A DNA stretch of 13,109 bases, from NCBI GenBank assembly GCA_007116995.1, contig SKHL01000324.1, positions 1 through 13,109 of the forward strand, written 5' to 3'. Shown here one piece after another: positions 4,078-13,109 of this stretch; within the stretch, counting starts at the first letter, position 1; every line of letters begins with the position of its first letter. Below the pieces are notes generated by a model. That model did no database searches. It was not told where the DNA came from and was given only the letters and a program-made list of their open reading frames with translations. Both the position numbers and the translations under genes were made by a program. This DNA is from Limnochordia bacterium (GTDB taxonomy: Bacteria; Bacillota; Limnochordia; Darwinibacteriales; DTU012).

Positions 4078-7000
4078 TTGGCAGTAGCCGTTCAACAAGG
4101 TAAAAGGAAACGCGTTAGCTATGGCAAAATTCAAGAAGTCATGGAGATGCCTAATCTCATTGAGATCCAGCGTAAGTCATATGAGTGGTTTCTTCAAAAA
4201 GGTTTGCTGGAGATGTTCCGTGATATATCACCAATTCAAGATTTCACTGGAAACCTTGTGTTGGAGTTTATCGACTATGCCTTAGGAGAGCCAAAATGGT
4301 CAGTTGAAGAATGCAAGGATAGAGATGTGACTTATGCAGCTCCTTTACGCGTTCGTGTTCGGTTAATTAATAGGGAAACCGGTGAAGTGAAAGAACAAGA
4401 AGTATTTATGGGTGATTTCCCACTTATGACAGAACAAGGAACTTTTATTATTAATGGAGCTGAACGGGTTATCGTCAGTCAATTAGTTCGTTCTCCAGGA
4501 ACCTATTTTAATTTTTCTGTAGACACCTCTGGGAAACCTCTCTATTCCGCTAGCATTATTCCTAACCGGGGAGCTTGGTTAGAATTTGAGATGGATTCGA
4601 ATGATGTGATTTCTGTGCGCGTCGATCGCACACGGAAGATACCTGTTACTGTCTTAATTCGAGCACTAGGGATTGAACATAATGTCAAGATTGTGGATCT
4701 CTTTAATGGTGTGGAATCAATTAAAGCAACATTAGAACGAGATAACACCGAGTCAGAAGAAGAAGGTTTAATTGAAATTTATAAGCGCTTGCGTCCAGGG
4801 GAGCCTCCTACTGAGGAAAGCGCCCGCAGTTTATTTGAAACTTTATTCCATGATCCGAAACGGTATGATTTAGCTGGAGTTGGAAGATATAAGATAAATA
4901 AAAAATTACGCATAACTGAGCGCTTAGTAAATAGAATTGCAGCGGATCATGTTGTCCATCCGGAAACTGGAGAAGTCTTAGTTGAGTCAGGTGAGAAGAT
5001 CGACAGGAAAAGAGCAGAGGAGATTCAAGCCGCTGGTATCCATAGGGTGATCATCCGTACAAAAGATGGAGAAGAGTTGCGAATCGTAGGTAATGGCCAG
5101 CCTAGCGAGGATACTAAGACTATTACTAAAGAAGATATTCTCAGTACCGTTAGTTATCTAGTCAACTTGCCCTACGGACTAGGAAGTACTGACGATATTG
5201 ACCATTTAGGTAATCGCCGATTAAAATCGGTGGGAGAACTATTACAGAATCAATTCCGGATCGGATTAAGTCGGATGGAACGAGTAGTTAGAGAAAGAAT
5301 GACTATTCAAGATGTGGAGATTATTACTCCTCAAGCTTTAATTAACATTAGACCTGTAGTGGCTTCAATCAAGGAATTTTTCGGATCTAGCCAGCTTTCT
5401 CAATTTATGGACCAAACTAATCCACTAGCAGAGCTTACTCATAAGCGTCGTTTGAGTGCTTTAGGTCCTGGTGGACTCAGTCGAGAACGAGCAGGGTTTG
5501 AGGTTCGTGATGTGCATCACTCTCACTATGGCCGGATGTGTCCTATTGAAACCCCAGAAGGTCCGAATATTGGTTTAATCGGATCACTTTGTACTTACTC
5601 GCGCATTAATGAGTTTGGGTTTATCGAAACCCCGTATCGGCGAGTAGAAAACGGAGTGGTTACAGAGGAAATTGTATATTTAACAGCCGATGAAGAAGAT
5701 AATTATATTGTTGCTCAGGCCAATGAGCCCACTGCTGAAGACGGTCACTTCGTGGAAGCCCGGGTAACTGTTAGAGACCGAGAGGAAATAAAGATTGTTT
5801 CGGCTAATATTGTAGACTTTATGGATGTATCACCAAAACAAATTGTGTCGATTGCTACTGCTTTAATTCCATTTTTGGAAAATGACGACGCAGCCCGAGC
5901 CCTAATGGGAGCAAACATGCAACGGCAAGCAGTTCCCCTGTTACAATCCGAAGCGCCCTATGTAGGGACAGGTATGGAATACAAAGCAGCCATAGACTCT
6001 GGGGCTGCTGTAGTGGCAAGACGCGCCGGTGTGATTGAACGTGTGACAGGTGCTGAGATCGCAGTGCGGACAGAGCAAGGTAAAGATGTATATAAGTTAC
6101 TAAAGTTTAGACGATCCAACCAAGGCACCTGTATTAATCAAAAGGCACGGGTTTCCGTTAACCAGCAGGTTGAGGTTGGTGAGGTCTTAGCAGACGGTCC
6201 ATCTACCGATGAGGGAGAATTAGCACTAGGTCGCAATGTCATCGTAGCCTTTATGCCTTGGGAAGGGTATAATTATGAAGATGCTATTTTGCTTAGTGAG
6301 AAGCTAGTTAAGGAAGACGTGTTTACGTCTATTCATATCGAGGAATACGAAGCACAAGCTCGAGACACCAAGTTAGGTCCTGAGGAAATCACAAGAGATA
6401 TTCCTAATGTAGGTGAAGAAAGTTTAAAGGATCTAGATGAACGTGGGATCATCCGTATCGGTGCTGAGGTTAAACCAGGGGATATATTAGTGGGGAAAGT
6501 AACCCCTAAAGGAGAGACCGAGCTAACAGCAGAAGAACGGCTACTGCGAGCTATCTTTGGTGAGAAGGCCCGCGAAGTTAGGGACACCTCATTACGTGTT
6601 CCTCACGGTGAAGGCGGAATTATTGTGGATGTTAAAGTGTTCTCACGGGAAAATGGGGATGAGTTATCTCCTGGTGTGAATCGCTTAGTTCGTTGTTATA
6701 TTGCCCAAAAGCGGAAAATATCTGAGGGTGATAAAATGGCTGGTCGACATGGAAATAAAGGTGTTATTTCTCGGATATTACCCGAGGAGGATATGCCATT
6801 TTTGCCTGATGGGACACCGGTTCAAATTGTATTAAACCCATTAGGGGTGCCGTCACGAATGAATATTGGGCAAGTATTAGAGACTCACTTAGGGATGGCA
6901 GCGCGGTATCTAGGTATTCATGTAGCCACACCGGTTTTCGATGGTGCTACAGAGATCGAAGTAATGGATACCATGGAACAAGCGGGAATGGCTAGGCATG

Positions 7001-7623
7001 GTAAAACAGTCCTCTATGATGGCCGTAGTGGGGAGGCCTTTGATAACCGTGTAACAATTGGTGTTATTTATATTATCAAACTGGCCCATCTAGTGGATGA
7101 TAAGATTCATGCTCGCTCCACAGGGCCGTATTCCTTAGTCACTCAACAACCTCTTGGCGGTAAAGCCCAGTTTGGTGGGCAGCGCTTTGGAGAAATGGAA
7201 GTGTGGGCTTTGGAAGCCTACGGCGCTGCCTATACCTTGCAGGAGATATTAACTGTGAAGTCTGATGACGTGGTTGGACGTGTTAAGACCTACGAAGCCA
7301 TTGTCAAAGGAGAGAATATACCAGAGCCTGGGGTTCCTGAATCCTTTAAGGTGCTCATTAAAGAGCTACAAAGTCTTGGGCTTGATGTGCGAGTGCTCAG
7401 TGAAGAAGAGCAGGAGATAGAGATTCTAGAAGAAGACGAGAATATCAGTGAAATGGCTAAAGAACTGGGTCTTGATGTTCAAGGTCGAGACACAGATAAA
7501 GAGGGCTCTAAGCCTGCAAAAGACGACAGTGCTGATGAGGATGAATTAGCTGATGATGCGATGGAATCTGATAAAATCGATGTAAGTATTGACCCTGACG
7601 ATGAAGACACATCCGCGATGTAG
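4078..7623 (+). CDS. rpoB: DNA-directed RNA polymerase subunit beta
   Basis: This is a 1181-residue beta subunit, which with beta' forms the catalytic cleft of RNA polymerase. The rifampicin pocket is visible as SQLSQFMDQ (438-446) followed by [14 protein letters not shown]. The residues equivalent to E. coli Q513, D516, H526 and S531 (here Q442, D445, H455 and S460) are all wild type, so rifampicin sensitivity is predicted. Further conserved blocks are [17 protein letters not shown] and [15 protein letters not shown], where the catalytic-cleft lysines lie. From about residue 1109 a 73-residue acidic, low-complexity tail extends the protein. The start is TTG at 4078 after AGAGGTGA (4064-4071). 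It has its own promoter, and rpoC follows after 76 nt. Confidence 0.98.
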   Translation: MAVAVQQGKRKRVSYGKIQEVMEMPNLIEIQRKSYEWFLQKGLLEMFRDISPIQDFTGNLVLEFIDYALGEPKWSVEECKDRDVTYAAPLRVRVRLINRETGEVKEQEVFMGDFPLMTEQGTFIINGAERVIVSQLVRSPGTYFNFSVDTSGKPLYSASIIPNRGAWLEFEMDSNDVISVRVDRTRKIPVTVLIRALGIEHNVKIVDLFNGVESIKATLERDNTESEEEGLIEIYKRLRPGEPPTEESARSLFETLFHDPKRYDLAGVGRYKINKKLRITERLVNRIAADHVVHPETGEVLVESGEKIDRKRAEEIQAAGIHRVIIRTKDGEELRIVGNGQPSEDTKTITKEDILSTVSYLVNLPYGLGSTDDIDHLGNRRLKSVGELLQNQFRIGLSRMERVVRERMTIQDVEIITPQALINIRPVVASIKEFFGSSQLSQFMDQTNPLAELTHKRRLSALGPGGLSRERAGFEVRDVHHSHYGRMCPIETPEGPNIGLIGSLCTYSRINEFGFIETPYRRVENGVVTEEIVYLTADEEDNYIVAQANEPTAEDGHFVEARVTVRDREEIKIVSANIVDFMDVSPKQIVSIATALIPFLENDDAARALMGANMQRQAVPLLQSEAPYVGTGMEYKAAIDSGAAVVARRAGVIERVTGAEIAVRTEQGKDVYKLLKFRRSNQGTCINQKARVSVNQQVEVGEVLADGPSTDEGELALGRNVIVAFMPWEGYNYEDAILLSEKLVKEDVFTSIHIEEYEAQARDTKLGPEEITRDIPNVGEESLKDLDERGIIRIGAEVKPGDILVGKVTPKGETELTAEERLLRAIFGEKAREVRDTSLRVPHGEGGIIVDVKVFSRENGDELSPGVNRLVRCYIAQKRKISEGDKMAGRHGNKGVISRILPEEDMPFLPDGTPVQIVLNPLGVPSRMNIGQVLETHLGMAARYLGIHVATPVFDGATEIEVMDTMEQAGMARHGKTVLYDGRSGEAFDNRVTIGVIYIIKLAHLVDDKIHARSTGPYSLVTQQPLGGKAQFGGQRFGEMEVWALEAYGAAYTLQEILTVKSDDVVGRVKTYEAIVKGENIPEPGVPESFKVLIKELQSLGLDVRVLSEEEQEIEILEEDENISEMAKELGLDVQGRDTDKEGSKPAKDDSADEDELADDAMESDKIDVSIDPDDEDTSAM

Positions 7624-7699
7624 ATGACGACCACGATCTGTAAGTTCACGTTTAGGGTATGATTTAGGAAGTATGCAAGACAAAAAGGAGGGACGCCCC

Positions 7700-10600
7700 T
7701 TGCTGGATGTCAATAATTTTGACCGCATCCGTATCGGACTGGCATCACCTGAGCAAATACGGGCTTGGTCCAGTGGTGAAGTTAAGAAGCCAGAGACGAT
7801 TAACTATCGCACACTCAAGCCAGAACGCGAAGGATTGTTTTGTGAGAAGATTTTTGGACCAACAAGAGATTGGGAATGTCATTGTGGAAAGTACAAGCGA
7901 GTGCGTTATAAAGGGATTGTCTGTGATCGTTGTGGAGTGGAGGTTACTCGAGCGAAGGTTCGCCGAGAGCGGATGGGGCATATCGAGTTAGCTGCTCCTG
8001 TATCTCACATTTGGTTTTTCAAGGGAATTCCAAGCCGGATGGGCTTAATTCTAGATATGTCTCCACGCATGTTAGAGAAGGTGCTCTATTTTGCTTCTTT
8101 TGTTGTGATCGATCCAGGAGAAACGCCCTTAGCTAAACAACAGCTATTGAGTGATAGTGAGCATCGCGAATATCGTGATAAGTATGGTAGTGCGTTTATT
8201 GCTGGAATGGGTGCAGAAGCGGTTAAGAGGCTGTTAGATAATCTGAAGTTAGATAGTTTAAGCAAAGAGTTACGACGTGAAATAAAAGATACCACAGGAC
8301 AACGTCGAGTACGAGCCATACGCCGTTTAGAAGTAGTTGAATCCTTTCGGTCATCAGGTAATAATCCTTCATGGATGATTATGGATGTTATCCCTGTGAT
8401 TCCCCCAGAACTTCGACCAATGGTGCAGCTAGATGGTGGACGGTTTGCTACATCTGATTTAAATGACTTATATCGTAGAGTGATTAACCGAAATAATCGT
8501 CTAAAGCGTTTGTTAGAATTAGGTGCACCTGATATCATCGTTCGCAACGAAAAGCGAATGCTGCAGGAAGCGGTTGATGCATTGATTGATAATGGACGCC
8601 GTGGCCGTCCGGTAACAGGACCAGGTAACAGGCCGCTGAAGTCTCTTAGTGATATGTTAAAGGGTAAGCAAGGGCGTTTTCGCCAGAACCTATTAGGTAA
8701 GCGGGTAGACTATTCTGGCCGATCTGTAATTGTGGTCGGACCGAAACTGAAAATGCATCAATGTGGTTTACCAAAAGAAATGGCACTGGAATTATTTAAG
8801 CCCTTTGTGATGAAGGAACTAGTAGAGCGAGGACTTGCTCATAACATTAAGAGTGCTAAGCGTATGGTCGAACGGGTCAAACCTGAAGTGTGGGATGTTG
8901 TTGAGGAAGTAATTAAGCAGCATCCAGTGCTGTTGAATCGGGCTCCCACCCTACATCGCTTAGGTATTCAGGCCTTTGAACCAGTGTTAGTCGAAGGTCG
9001 GGCCATTCAAGTACACCCATTAGTTTGTACAGCCTACAATGCCGACTTTGATGGGGATCAGATGGCTGTTCATGTTCCGTTATCGGCCGAAGCCCAAGCA
9101 GAAGCGAGACTGTTGATGCTATCCACTAACAATATCCTTGTACCCTCTAGTGGACGGGCGATCGTAACTCCAACCCAGGACATGGTAATCGGGATATACT
9201 ATTTAACCTTGCAGCGGGATGGGGCTAAAGGTGAAGGGAGTTACTTCGGATCCTTAGATGAAGTGAATCATGCCTACTTTAATAATGAGTTAAGCTTGCA
9301 TGCGAAAATCCAAGTCCGCTTTGATGGTCAACGAATTCATACTACTACTGGACGTTTATTCGTTAACTCTGTACTACCTAAGGAATTGGATTATTATGAG
9401 ACTGAACTAGATAAGAAGAAACTAGGAGTACTAGTGGATAGCTTGTATAACAAGGTTGGTGCAACTAGGTGTGCAGAGACTCTCGATAAAATTAAGGAGT
9501 TAGGGTATAGATTTGGTACTCGCTCGGGTACCACTGTATCTGTGGCTGACATCATTGTCCCTGAGACAAAGCATAGTCGGGTAGAAACGGCGGAAAAGGA
9601 TGTAGATCAGATAGAAGTGCAGCATCGCCGAGGATTACTCACTGCCGATGAGCGCTATCAACGTATTTGTGATATTTGGACGCGGACGAAAGAAACTGTG
9701 ACCAAAGAAATGTTAGCCAACTTCCATAAGTTTAACCCAATTTATATGATGGCCATTTCCGGTGCACGAGGTAATGAATCTCAAATTAGCCAATTAGCCG
9801 GAATGCGAGGCTTAGTAGCAGATCCAACAGGGAAAACCATTGAGATTCCGATCAAGGCTAACTTCCGTGAAGGGTTAACGGTTTTAGAGTACTTTATTTC
9901 CACACATGGTACTCGGAAAGGTCTAGCCGATACTGCATTGCGTACAGCGGACTCAGGATACTTAACTCGTCGCTTAGTCGATGTGTCCCAAGATGTGATT
10001 GTGCGAGAACACGACTGCGGTACCCATGATGGTATCGATGTAAGTGCCATTAAGGAAATTTCTGGAGAAATGGAAGATGTAATCGAACCACTCTGGGAGC
10101 GCTTAGCTGGTCGGGTAGTCGCTGAGGATGTGTATCATCCAAAGACAAAGGAATTACTCGTTGCATATAATACGTTGGTTGATACCAAACTAGCAAAAGA
10201 AATAGAAGCATCTGGTGTGGAGAAAGTGAAAATTCGGTCGGTATTAACTTGTGACACTCGTTATGGTGTTTGTGTCCGGTGCTATGGTCGCAGCCTTGCC
10301 AACAATGAAATCATTGATGTAGGGGAAGCTGTAGGGATTGTTGCGGCTCAGTCTATTGGAGAACCAGGAACGCAGTTAACAATGCGTACATTCCATACTG
10401 GTGGTGTGGCTGGTGACGACATTACTGCAGGTCTACCCCGTGTTGAAGAGCTGTTTGAAGCACGGAAACCTAAAGGGCAGGCTATTATTGCAGAAGTGGA
10501 AGGCACAACTGAGATCGTGGAATCTAAGGGAACTCGCAAGGTGATTGTGAATATGGAAGGTGATGAACCAAAGGCATACACTATCCCATACGGGGCTCGC

Positions 10601-11209
10601 TTACGGGTCCGTGATGGATCAAAAGTAGAGCCTGGCGATCGATTGACCGAAGGCTCAGTAAATCCCCATGATATCTTAACCGTTAAGGGCAATCGTGGAG
10701 TGCAGACCTATCTGGTTCAAGAGGTGCAGGAGGTATATCGCTCTCAGGGAGTATATATTAACGATAAGCACATCGAAGTCATTGTACGGCAGATGCTGCG
10801 GAAGGTAAAGGTGGAGAGCTCCGGAGATACCTTAATGCTCCCAGGCAGCTTGGTCGATATCTTTGACTTTAGAGAAGCCAATGAGCAAGTAGTAGAAAAA
10901 GGTGGCGAACCGGCTGAAGCGAATACTATTTTGCTGGGTATTACGAAGGCTTCGTTAGCTACTGAGAGCTTTTTATCGGCCGCCTCATTCCAAGAGACGA
11001 CTCGAGTCTTAACAGAAGCTTCTATAAGAGGAAAAACCGATCGCTTGCTGGGGTTAAAAGAGAATGTCATCATTGGTAAATTGATTCCTGCTGGTACAGG
11101 TATGTCTCGCTACAGCAATATAGATATTTTTGTAGAGACTCAAGAAGAGGAATTACCGGAAATTTCCACTGAGGCAGTGGTAGAGGGGATTCCCGCAGAA
11201 AAAATATAA
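7700..11209 (+). CDS. rpoC: DNA-directed RNA polymerase subunit beta'
   Basis: This is a 1169-residue beta' subunit. The N-terminal zinc ribbon has C60, C62, C75 and C78. The catalytic magnesium motif NADFDGD is at residues 447-453. A second cysteine cluster (HDCGT, then [11 protein letters not shown]) binds the other zinc, and the [15 protein letters not shown] block marks the region around the trigger loop. I chose TTG 7700, giving [10 protein letters not shown] as in Bacillus subtilis, with AAGGAGGG (7685-7692) seven nt upstream. An in-frame ATG at 7673 would put that Shine-Dalgarno inside the gene and adds nine non-conserved residues. Length is slightly below the roughly 1200 of Bacillus. 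It is the last gene of the rpoBC unit; the next promoter starts 10 nt after its stop. Confidence 0.97.
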   Translation: MLDVNNFDRIRIGLASPEQIRAWSSGEVKKPETINYRTLKPEREGLFCEKIFGPTRDWECHCGKYKRVRYKGIVCDRCGVEVTRAKVRRERMGHIELAAPVSHIWFFKGIPSRMGLILDMSPRMLEKVLYFASFVVIDPGETPLAKQQLLSDSEHREYRDKYGSAFIAGMGAEAVKRLLDNLKLDSLSKELRREIKDTTGQRRVRAIRRLEVVESFRSSGNNPSWMIMDVIPVIPPELRPMVQLDGGRFATSDLNDLYRRVINRNNRLKRLLELGAPDIIVRNEKRMLQEAVDALIDNGRRGRPVTGPGNRPLKSLSDMLKGKQGRFRQNLLGKRVDYSGRSVIVVGPKLKMHQCGLPKEMALELFKPFVMKELVERGLAHNIKSAKRMVERVKPEVWDVVEEVIKQHPVLLNRAPTLHRLGIQAFEPVLVEGRAIQVHPLVCTAYNADFDGDQMAVHVPLSAEAQAEARLLMLSTNNILVPSSGRAIVTPTQDMVIGIYYLTLQRDGAKGEGSYFGSLDEVNHAYFNNELSLHAKIQVRFDGQRIHTTTGRLFVNSVLPKELDYYETELDKKKLGVLVDSLYNKVGATRCAETLDKIKELGYRFGTRSGTTVSVADIIVPETKHSRVETAEKDVDQIEVQHRRGLLTADERYQRICDIWTRTKETVTKEMLANFHKFNPIYMMAISGARGNESQISQLAGMRGLVADPTGKTIEIPIKANFREGLTVLEYFISTHGTRKGLADTALRTADSGYLTRRLVDVSQDVIVREHDCGTHDGIDVSAIKEISGEMEDVIEPLWERLAGRVVAEDVYHPKTKELLVAYNTLVDTKLAKEIEASGVEKVKIRSVLTCDTRYGVCVRCYGRSLANNEIIDVGEAVGIVAAQSIGEPGTQLTMRTFHTGGVAGDDITAGLPRVEELFEARKPKGQAIIAEVEGTTEIVESKGTRKVIVNMEGDEPKAYTIPYGARLRVRDGSKVEPGDRLTEGSVNPHDILTVKGNRGVQTYLVQEVQEVYRSQGVYINDKHIEVIVRQMLRKVKVESSGDTLMLPGSLVDIFDFREANEQVVEKGGEPAEANTILLGITKASLATESFLSAASFQETTRVLTEASIRGKTDRLLGLKENVIIGKLIPAGTGMSRYSNIDIFVETQEEELPEISTEAVVEGIPAEKI

Positions 11210-11218
11210 AAGTTACTA

Positions 11219-11247
11219 TTGACACTACCTGTTCCCGGTGATAGAAT
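11219..11247 (+). promoter_or_regulatory. Promoter of the L7Ae-rpsL-rpsG-fusA operon
   Basis: A perfect TTGACA (11219-11224), a 17-nt spacer and TAGAAT (11242-11247, 5 of 6) preceded by TGA make an extended -10 promoter. Transcription should begin near 11254, which gives a 120-nt leader before the first gene. It begins 10 nt after the rpoC stop and no terminator separates them, so rpoBC read-through may add to expression. Confidence 0.8.
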
Positions 11248-11257
11248 AAGTGAGTGT

Positions 11258-11342
11258 GTTAACCCGCAGGAAACCTTCCTGCGGGGCTAACTCCTTGTGT
11301 GCTAACGACACACATTCGGATCTTCTGCGCGCCAGAATATCC
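11258..11342 (+). promoter_or_regulatory. Three-hairpin leader of the L7Ae-rpsL operon
   Basis: Three stem-loops stand in a row. The first has CCCGCAGGAA (11263-11272) with TTCCTGCGGG (11276-11285), ten perfect pairs, flanked by GTTA/TAAC (11258-11261 with 11288-11291). The second has TGTGTG (11296-11301) with CACACA (11309-11314). The third has TTCTG (11323-11327) with CAGAA (11333-11337), extended by GGAT/ATCC across one mismatch. None has a U-run, so they are not terminators. The first sits at the expected 5' end of the RNA and may stabilise it. A regulatory role, for instance binding of a ribosomal protein, is inference. Confidence 0.5.
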
Positions 11343-11375
11343 CAAAGGATCCACGGATGCAAAGGAGAGACCATA

Positions 11376-11618
11376 ATGCCCGCTAAATTGATACATGCTA
11401 AGAAAGTTGTGGGAGCGAAACAAACCCTCAAGGCATTACATAAAGGGCAGGCTCAAGTTGTGTACTTGGCTAAGGATGCAGACAAGAGAGTGTCAGGACC
11501 TATCGTAGAACAGTGTTCAAAGGCCGGTGTAGAAATAGTTTTTGTTGATAGCATGGCTGAGTTAGGCCGAGCCTGTTTGATTGATGTAGGTGCCGCCGTG
11601 GCTAGTGTCATTGAATAA
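11376..11618 (+). CDS. rplGB: L7Ae/L30e-family ribosomal protein (YbxF-like)
   Basis: This 80-residue protein belongs to the L7Ae/L30e/Gadd45 fold family. In Bacillus the paralogs YbxF and YlxQ bind kink-turn RNA. The sequence shows the typical order: LKALHKGQAQVVYLAKDADK (about residues 17-36), then IVEQCSKAGVEIVFVDSM, then LGRACLIDVGAAVASVIE, where the last segment forms the RNA-contacting loop and final helix. ATG 11376 follows AAAGGAG (11361-11367) with normal spacing. The frame is open back to a GTG at 11250, but that would run through the leader hairpins and add 42 non-conserved residues. Its place directly before rpsL matches ybxF in Bacillus. The gene name follows newer usage and is less sure than the family. 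Confidence 0.92.
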   Translation: MPAKLIHAKKVVGAKQTLKALHKGQAQVVYLAKDADKRVSGPIVEQCSKAGVEIVFVDSMAELGRACLIDVGAAVASVIE

Positions 11619-11656
11619 TAGTATTACTTAGCTTATAACGAAGGGAGGTATTACTA

Positions 11657-12073
11657 ATGCCAACTATAAATCAATTAGTAAGAAAAGGCCGTGCACGTCA
11701 ACATGCGAAAAGTGACGCACCTGCTCTTCGCTATAATCAAAACACGTTACGAGATTCTACAGAGTTTGGATCAGGGTCCCCACAGAAACGGGGAGTTTGT
11801 ACTCGTGTTTACACTGCGACTCCGAAGAAGCCAAACTCTGCATTGCGAAAAGTAGCTCGTGTGCGCTTAACGAATGGGATGGAGGTTACATCATACATTC
11901 CAGGTGAAGGACACAATTTACAAGAGCATAGTGTAGTTCTGATTCGTGGAGGCCGGGTGAAAGACTTGCCAGGTGTTCGCTATCATATTGTTAGAGGTAC
12001 TTTAGATACAGCTGGTGTAAATGACCGTCGTCAAAGTCGCTCTAAATATGGAGCAAAGCGTCCGAAAGCATAG
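11657..12073 (+). CDS. rpsL: 30S ribosomal protein S12
   Basis: This is a 138-residue S12, part of the decoding centre of the 30S subunit. The motifs [20 protein letters not shown] and [18 protein letters not shown] are intact. K57, equivalent to E. coli K43 (with Met), and the lysine of RVKDLPG, equivalent to K88, are both wild type, so streptomycin sensitivity is predicted. Compared with the 124-residue E. coli protein there is an insert of about 14 residues (from about 25 to 40), which Bacillus subtilis S12 (also 138 residues) has at the same place. The start is ATG at 11657 with AAGGGAGG (11641-11648). The gap from the previous gene is 38 nt and to rpsG 44 nt. Confidence 0.98.
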   Translation: MPTINQLVRKGRARQHAKSDAPALRYNQNTLRDSTEFGSGSPQKRGVCTRVYTATPKKPNSALRKVARVRLTNGMEVTSYIPGEGHNLQEHSVVLIRGGRVKDLPGVRYHIVRGTLDTAGVNDRRQSRSKYGAKRPKA

Positions 12074-12117
12074 AATCTAGTGTAGTAGCCTATCACCGAA
12101 GTAAAGGGGTGAATAAT

Positions 12118-12588
12118 GTGCCAAGAAGAGGGTTTATCCAAAAACGTGATGTAATTGCAGATCCGCTATATAACAGTAAACTTGTTGCTCGATTTATTAA
12201 TGCTTTGATGCTTGATGGTAAACGAGGGACAGCAGAGTCGATTATGTACAGAGCGATGGAACGTGTAGCGGAAAAGACCGGCAAAGATGCTCTTGAAGTC
12301 CTAGAACAAGCCATGCAAAATATTATGCCAGTCTTAGAAGTAAAGCCGAGACGGGTCGGTGGAGCTACCTATCAAGTACCTGTAGAAGTTAGAGCAGAAC
12401 GCCGGGTAGCGTTGGCTTTACGTTGGGCTGTTCAATATGCGAGAGAACGGAACGAAAGCACTATGCTAGAACGGTTGGCTGGAGAGGTAATGGAAGCAGC
12501 TAATAACCAAGGTGGTTCTGTGAAAAAGAAAGAAGACACACATCGGATGGCAGAAGCGAATAAAGCATTTGCCCATTATCGATGGTAA
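12118..12588 (+). CDS. rpsG: 30S ribosomal protein S7
   Basis: This is a 156-residue S7, which nucleates assembly of the 30S head by binding the 3' major domain of 16S rRNA. It starts [20 protein letters not shown] and ends [13 protein letters not shown], both conserved ends, and the block [20 protein letters not shown] is intact. I chose GTG 12118, because it gives the universal MPRRG start and follows AAAGGGGTGA (12103-12112) at 5 nt. An earlier in-frame GTG at 12109 lies inside that Shine-Dalgarno. TCACC (12093-12097) could pair with GGTGA (12108-12112) and shade the ribosome binding site. Length equals that of the Bacillus protein. Confidence 0.97.
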   Translation: MPRRGFIQKRDVIADPLYNSKLVARFINALMLDGKRGTAESIMYRAMERVAEKTGKDALEVLEQAMQNIMPVLEVKPRRVGGATYQVPVEVRAERRVALALRWAVQYARERNESTMLERLAGEVMEAANNQGGSVKKKEDTHRMAEANKAFAHYRW

Positions 12589-12591
12589 ATG

Positions 12592-12608
12592 GAGACATCC
12601 AATGTCTC
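12592..12608 (+). other. Intergenic hairpin between rpsG and fusA
   Basis: GAGACAT (12592-12598) pairs perfectly with ATGTCTC (12602-12608) around a 3-nt loop CCA, 3 nt after the rpsG stop. No T-run follows, so it is not a terminator. It may stabilise the rpsG 3' end or limit read-over of ribosomes before the fusA ribosome binding site. Confidence 0.45.
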
Positions 12609-12651
12609 GGGGGTTCAAGTTATTAAACTCGGCTTAGGGGGAAATGAAGAA

Positions 12652-13109
12652 GTGGGAAGAGCGGTAAGCATTGAAAAAACACGCAATATCGGAATCATGG
12701 CCCACATCGACGCAGGAAAAACAACCACCACTGAGAGGATCCTCTTTTACACCGGGAAGGTTCATAAGTTAGGGGAAGTACATGATGGAGCGGCGACCAT
12801 GGATTGGATGGTACAAGAGCGCGAACGAGGTATTACGATTACTTCCGCTGCTACTACAGCCCAATGGAAAGATCATCGCATTAACATTATTGACACGCCA
12901 GGACACGTGGACTTCACTGTTGAAGTAGAGCGTTCTTTGAGAGTTCTTGATGGAGCAGTTGCTGTGTTTTGTTCTGTAGGTGGCGTTGAACCACAATCAG
13001 AAACCGTGTGGCGGCAAGCTGACAAGTATAAAGTTCCGCGGATAGCTTATGTGAATAAGATGGATCGTGTCGGTGCTGATTTCCAAAGAGCAATTGATAT
13101 GATGAAGGA
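12652..13109 (+). CDS. fusA: Elongation factor G, N-terminal part
   Basis: This is the first 152 codons of EF-G, the GTPase that drives translocation on the ribosome; it continues beyond the window. The GTP-binding motifs are G1 AHIDAGKT (17-24), RGITI in switch I, G3 DTPGH (81-85) and G4 NKMD (135-138). The likely start is GTG at 12652, giving [12 protein letters not shown], with AGGGGGAA (12636-12643) eight nt upstream. The frame is open back to an ATG at 12589, which would add 21 unusual residues and has no Shine-Dalgarno. An ATG at 12644 is out of frame. It is co-oriented with rpsL and rpsG as in the classical str operon. Confidence 0.97.
   Translation, partial: MGRAVSIEKTRNIGIMAHIDAGKTTTTERILFYTGKVHKLGEVHDGAATMDWMVQERERGITITSAATTAQWKDHRINIIDTPGHVDFTVEVERSLRVLDGAVAVFCSVGGVEPQSETVWRQADKYKVPRIAYVNKMDRVGADFQRAIDMMK

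Noticed and set aside
5380..5480. Possible antibiotic resistance change in the RpoB rifampicin region
   Set aside because: All key positions read as wild type; the differences from E. coli (for example L for I before the serine) are usual lineage variation.
7673..7699. In-frame ATG at 7673 as the rpoC start
   Set aside because: The strong Shine-Dalgarno at 7685-7692 serves TTG 7700, which gives the conserved MLDVNNF start; the extra nine residues are not conserved.
8086..8547. A 153-codon open frame on the minus strand inside rpoC, and similar minus-strand frames elsewhere
   Set aside because: They lie opposite strongly conserved genes, have no recognisable protein features and look like by-products of the coding-strand codon bias.
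11250..11375. GTG at 11250 as start of the L7Ae-like gene
   Set aside because: The added 42 residues run through three hairpins and lie partly upstream of the predicted transcription start; ATG 11376 has a proper ribosome binding site and the family length.
11254..11375. Kink-turn in the leader of the L7Ae-like gene
   Set aside because: I looked for a three-base bulge beside tandem G-A pairs and did not find a convincing one in any of the three hairpins.
11729..11779. Insertion of about 14 residues in S12 relative to E. coli
   Set aside because: Bacillus subtilis S12 has an insert of the same size at the same place, so it is a Firmicutes feature and not novel.
1..13109. Mobile elements, CRISPR, tRNA or defence genes
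   Set aside because: No long direct or inverted repeats, no spacer-repeat pattern, no tRNA-like cloverleaf and no unknown ORF was seen; all sizeable plus-strand frames are core genes.

Overview
The window is a contiguous, all-plus-strand block of core translation and transcription genes. The order is tuf (3' end), rpmG, secE, nusG, rplK, rplA, rplJ, rplL, rpoB, rpoC, an L7Ae-family gene, rpsL, rpsG and fusA (5' part). The proteins resemble Firmicutes orthologs: a zinc-binding L33, a one-helix SecE, S12 with the Bacillus/Clostridium-type insertion, RpoC beginning MLDVNNF, and an L7Ae-like gene before rpsL. A tuf copy ahead of rpmG, and no methyltransferase gene between rplL and rpoB, point to a clostridial (perhaps Peptococcaceae-like) rather than bacillar organism. 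The species cannot be named from the sequence.

Four promoters divide the region. Each has a TTGACA-like -35, a 17-nt spacer and an extended TGN -10. The first (about 172-200) drives rpmG-secE-nusG-rplK-rplA. The second (2504-2532) drives an L10 leader with an attenuator, then rplJ-rplL, which ends at a strong terminator (3709-3740). The third (3839-3867) drives rpoB-rpoC through a roughly 200-nt leader. The fourth (11219-11247) drives the L7Ae-like gene, rpsL, rpsG and fusA through a leader with several hairpins.

The coding content is ordinary housekeeping. I see no mobile element, CRISPR array, RNA gene or unknown protein system, and rpoB and rpsL are wild type at the classical rifampicin and streptomycin positions that I can align. 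The interest is in the untranslated regions. There are two copies of an L1-binding-site mimic of 23S rRNA, one before rplK and one before rplA. A hairpin between the nusG Shine-Dalgarno and its start codon would bring the two together if folded. The rpoB leader holds a possible 13-codon leader peptide followed by a GC-rich hairpin. The L7Ae-operon leader has three consecutive stem-loops. Six of the thirteen genes whose start lies in the window appear to start with GTG or TTG.

Together the genes supply 50S stalk proteins (L11, L1, L10, L7/L12), 30S proteins (S12, S7), elongation factors (EF-Tu, EF-G), the beta and beta' subunits of RNA polymerase, its elongation factor NusG, and the SecE translocon subunit. 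Regulation looks local, through RNA structures that sense L1 and L10 and possibly other signals.
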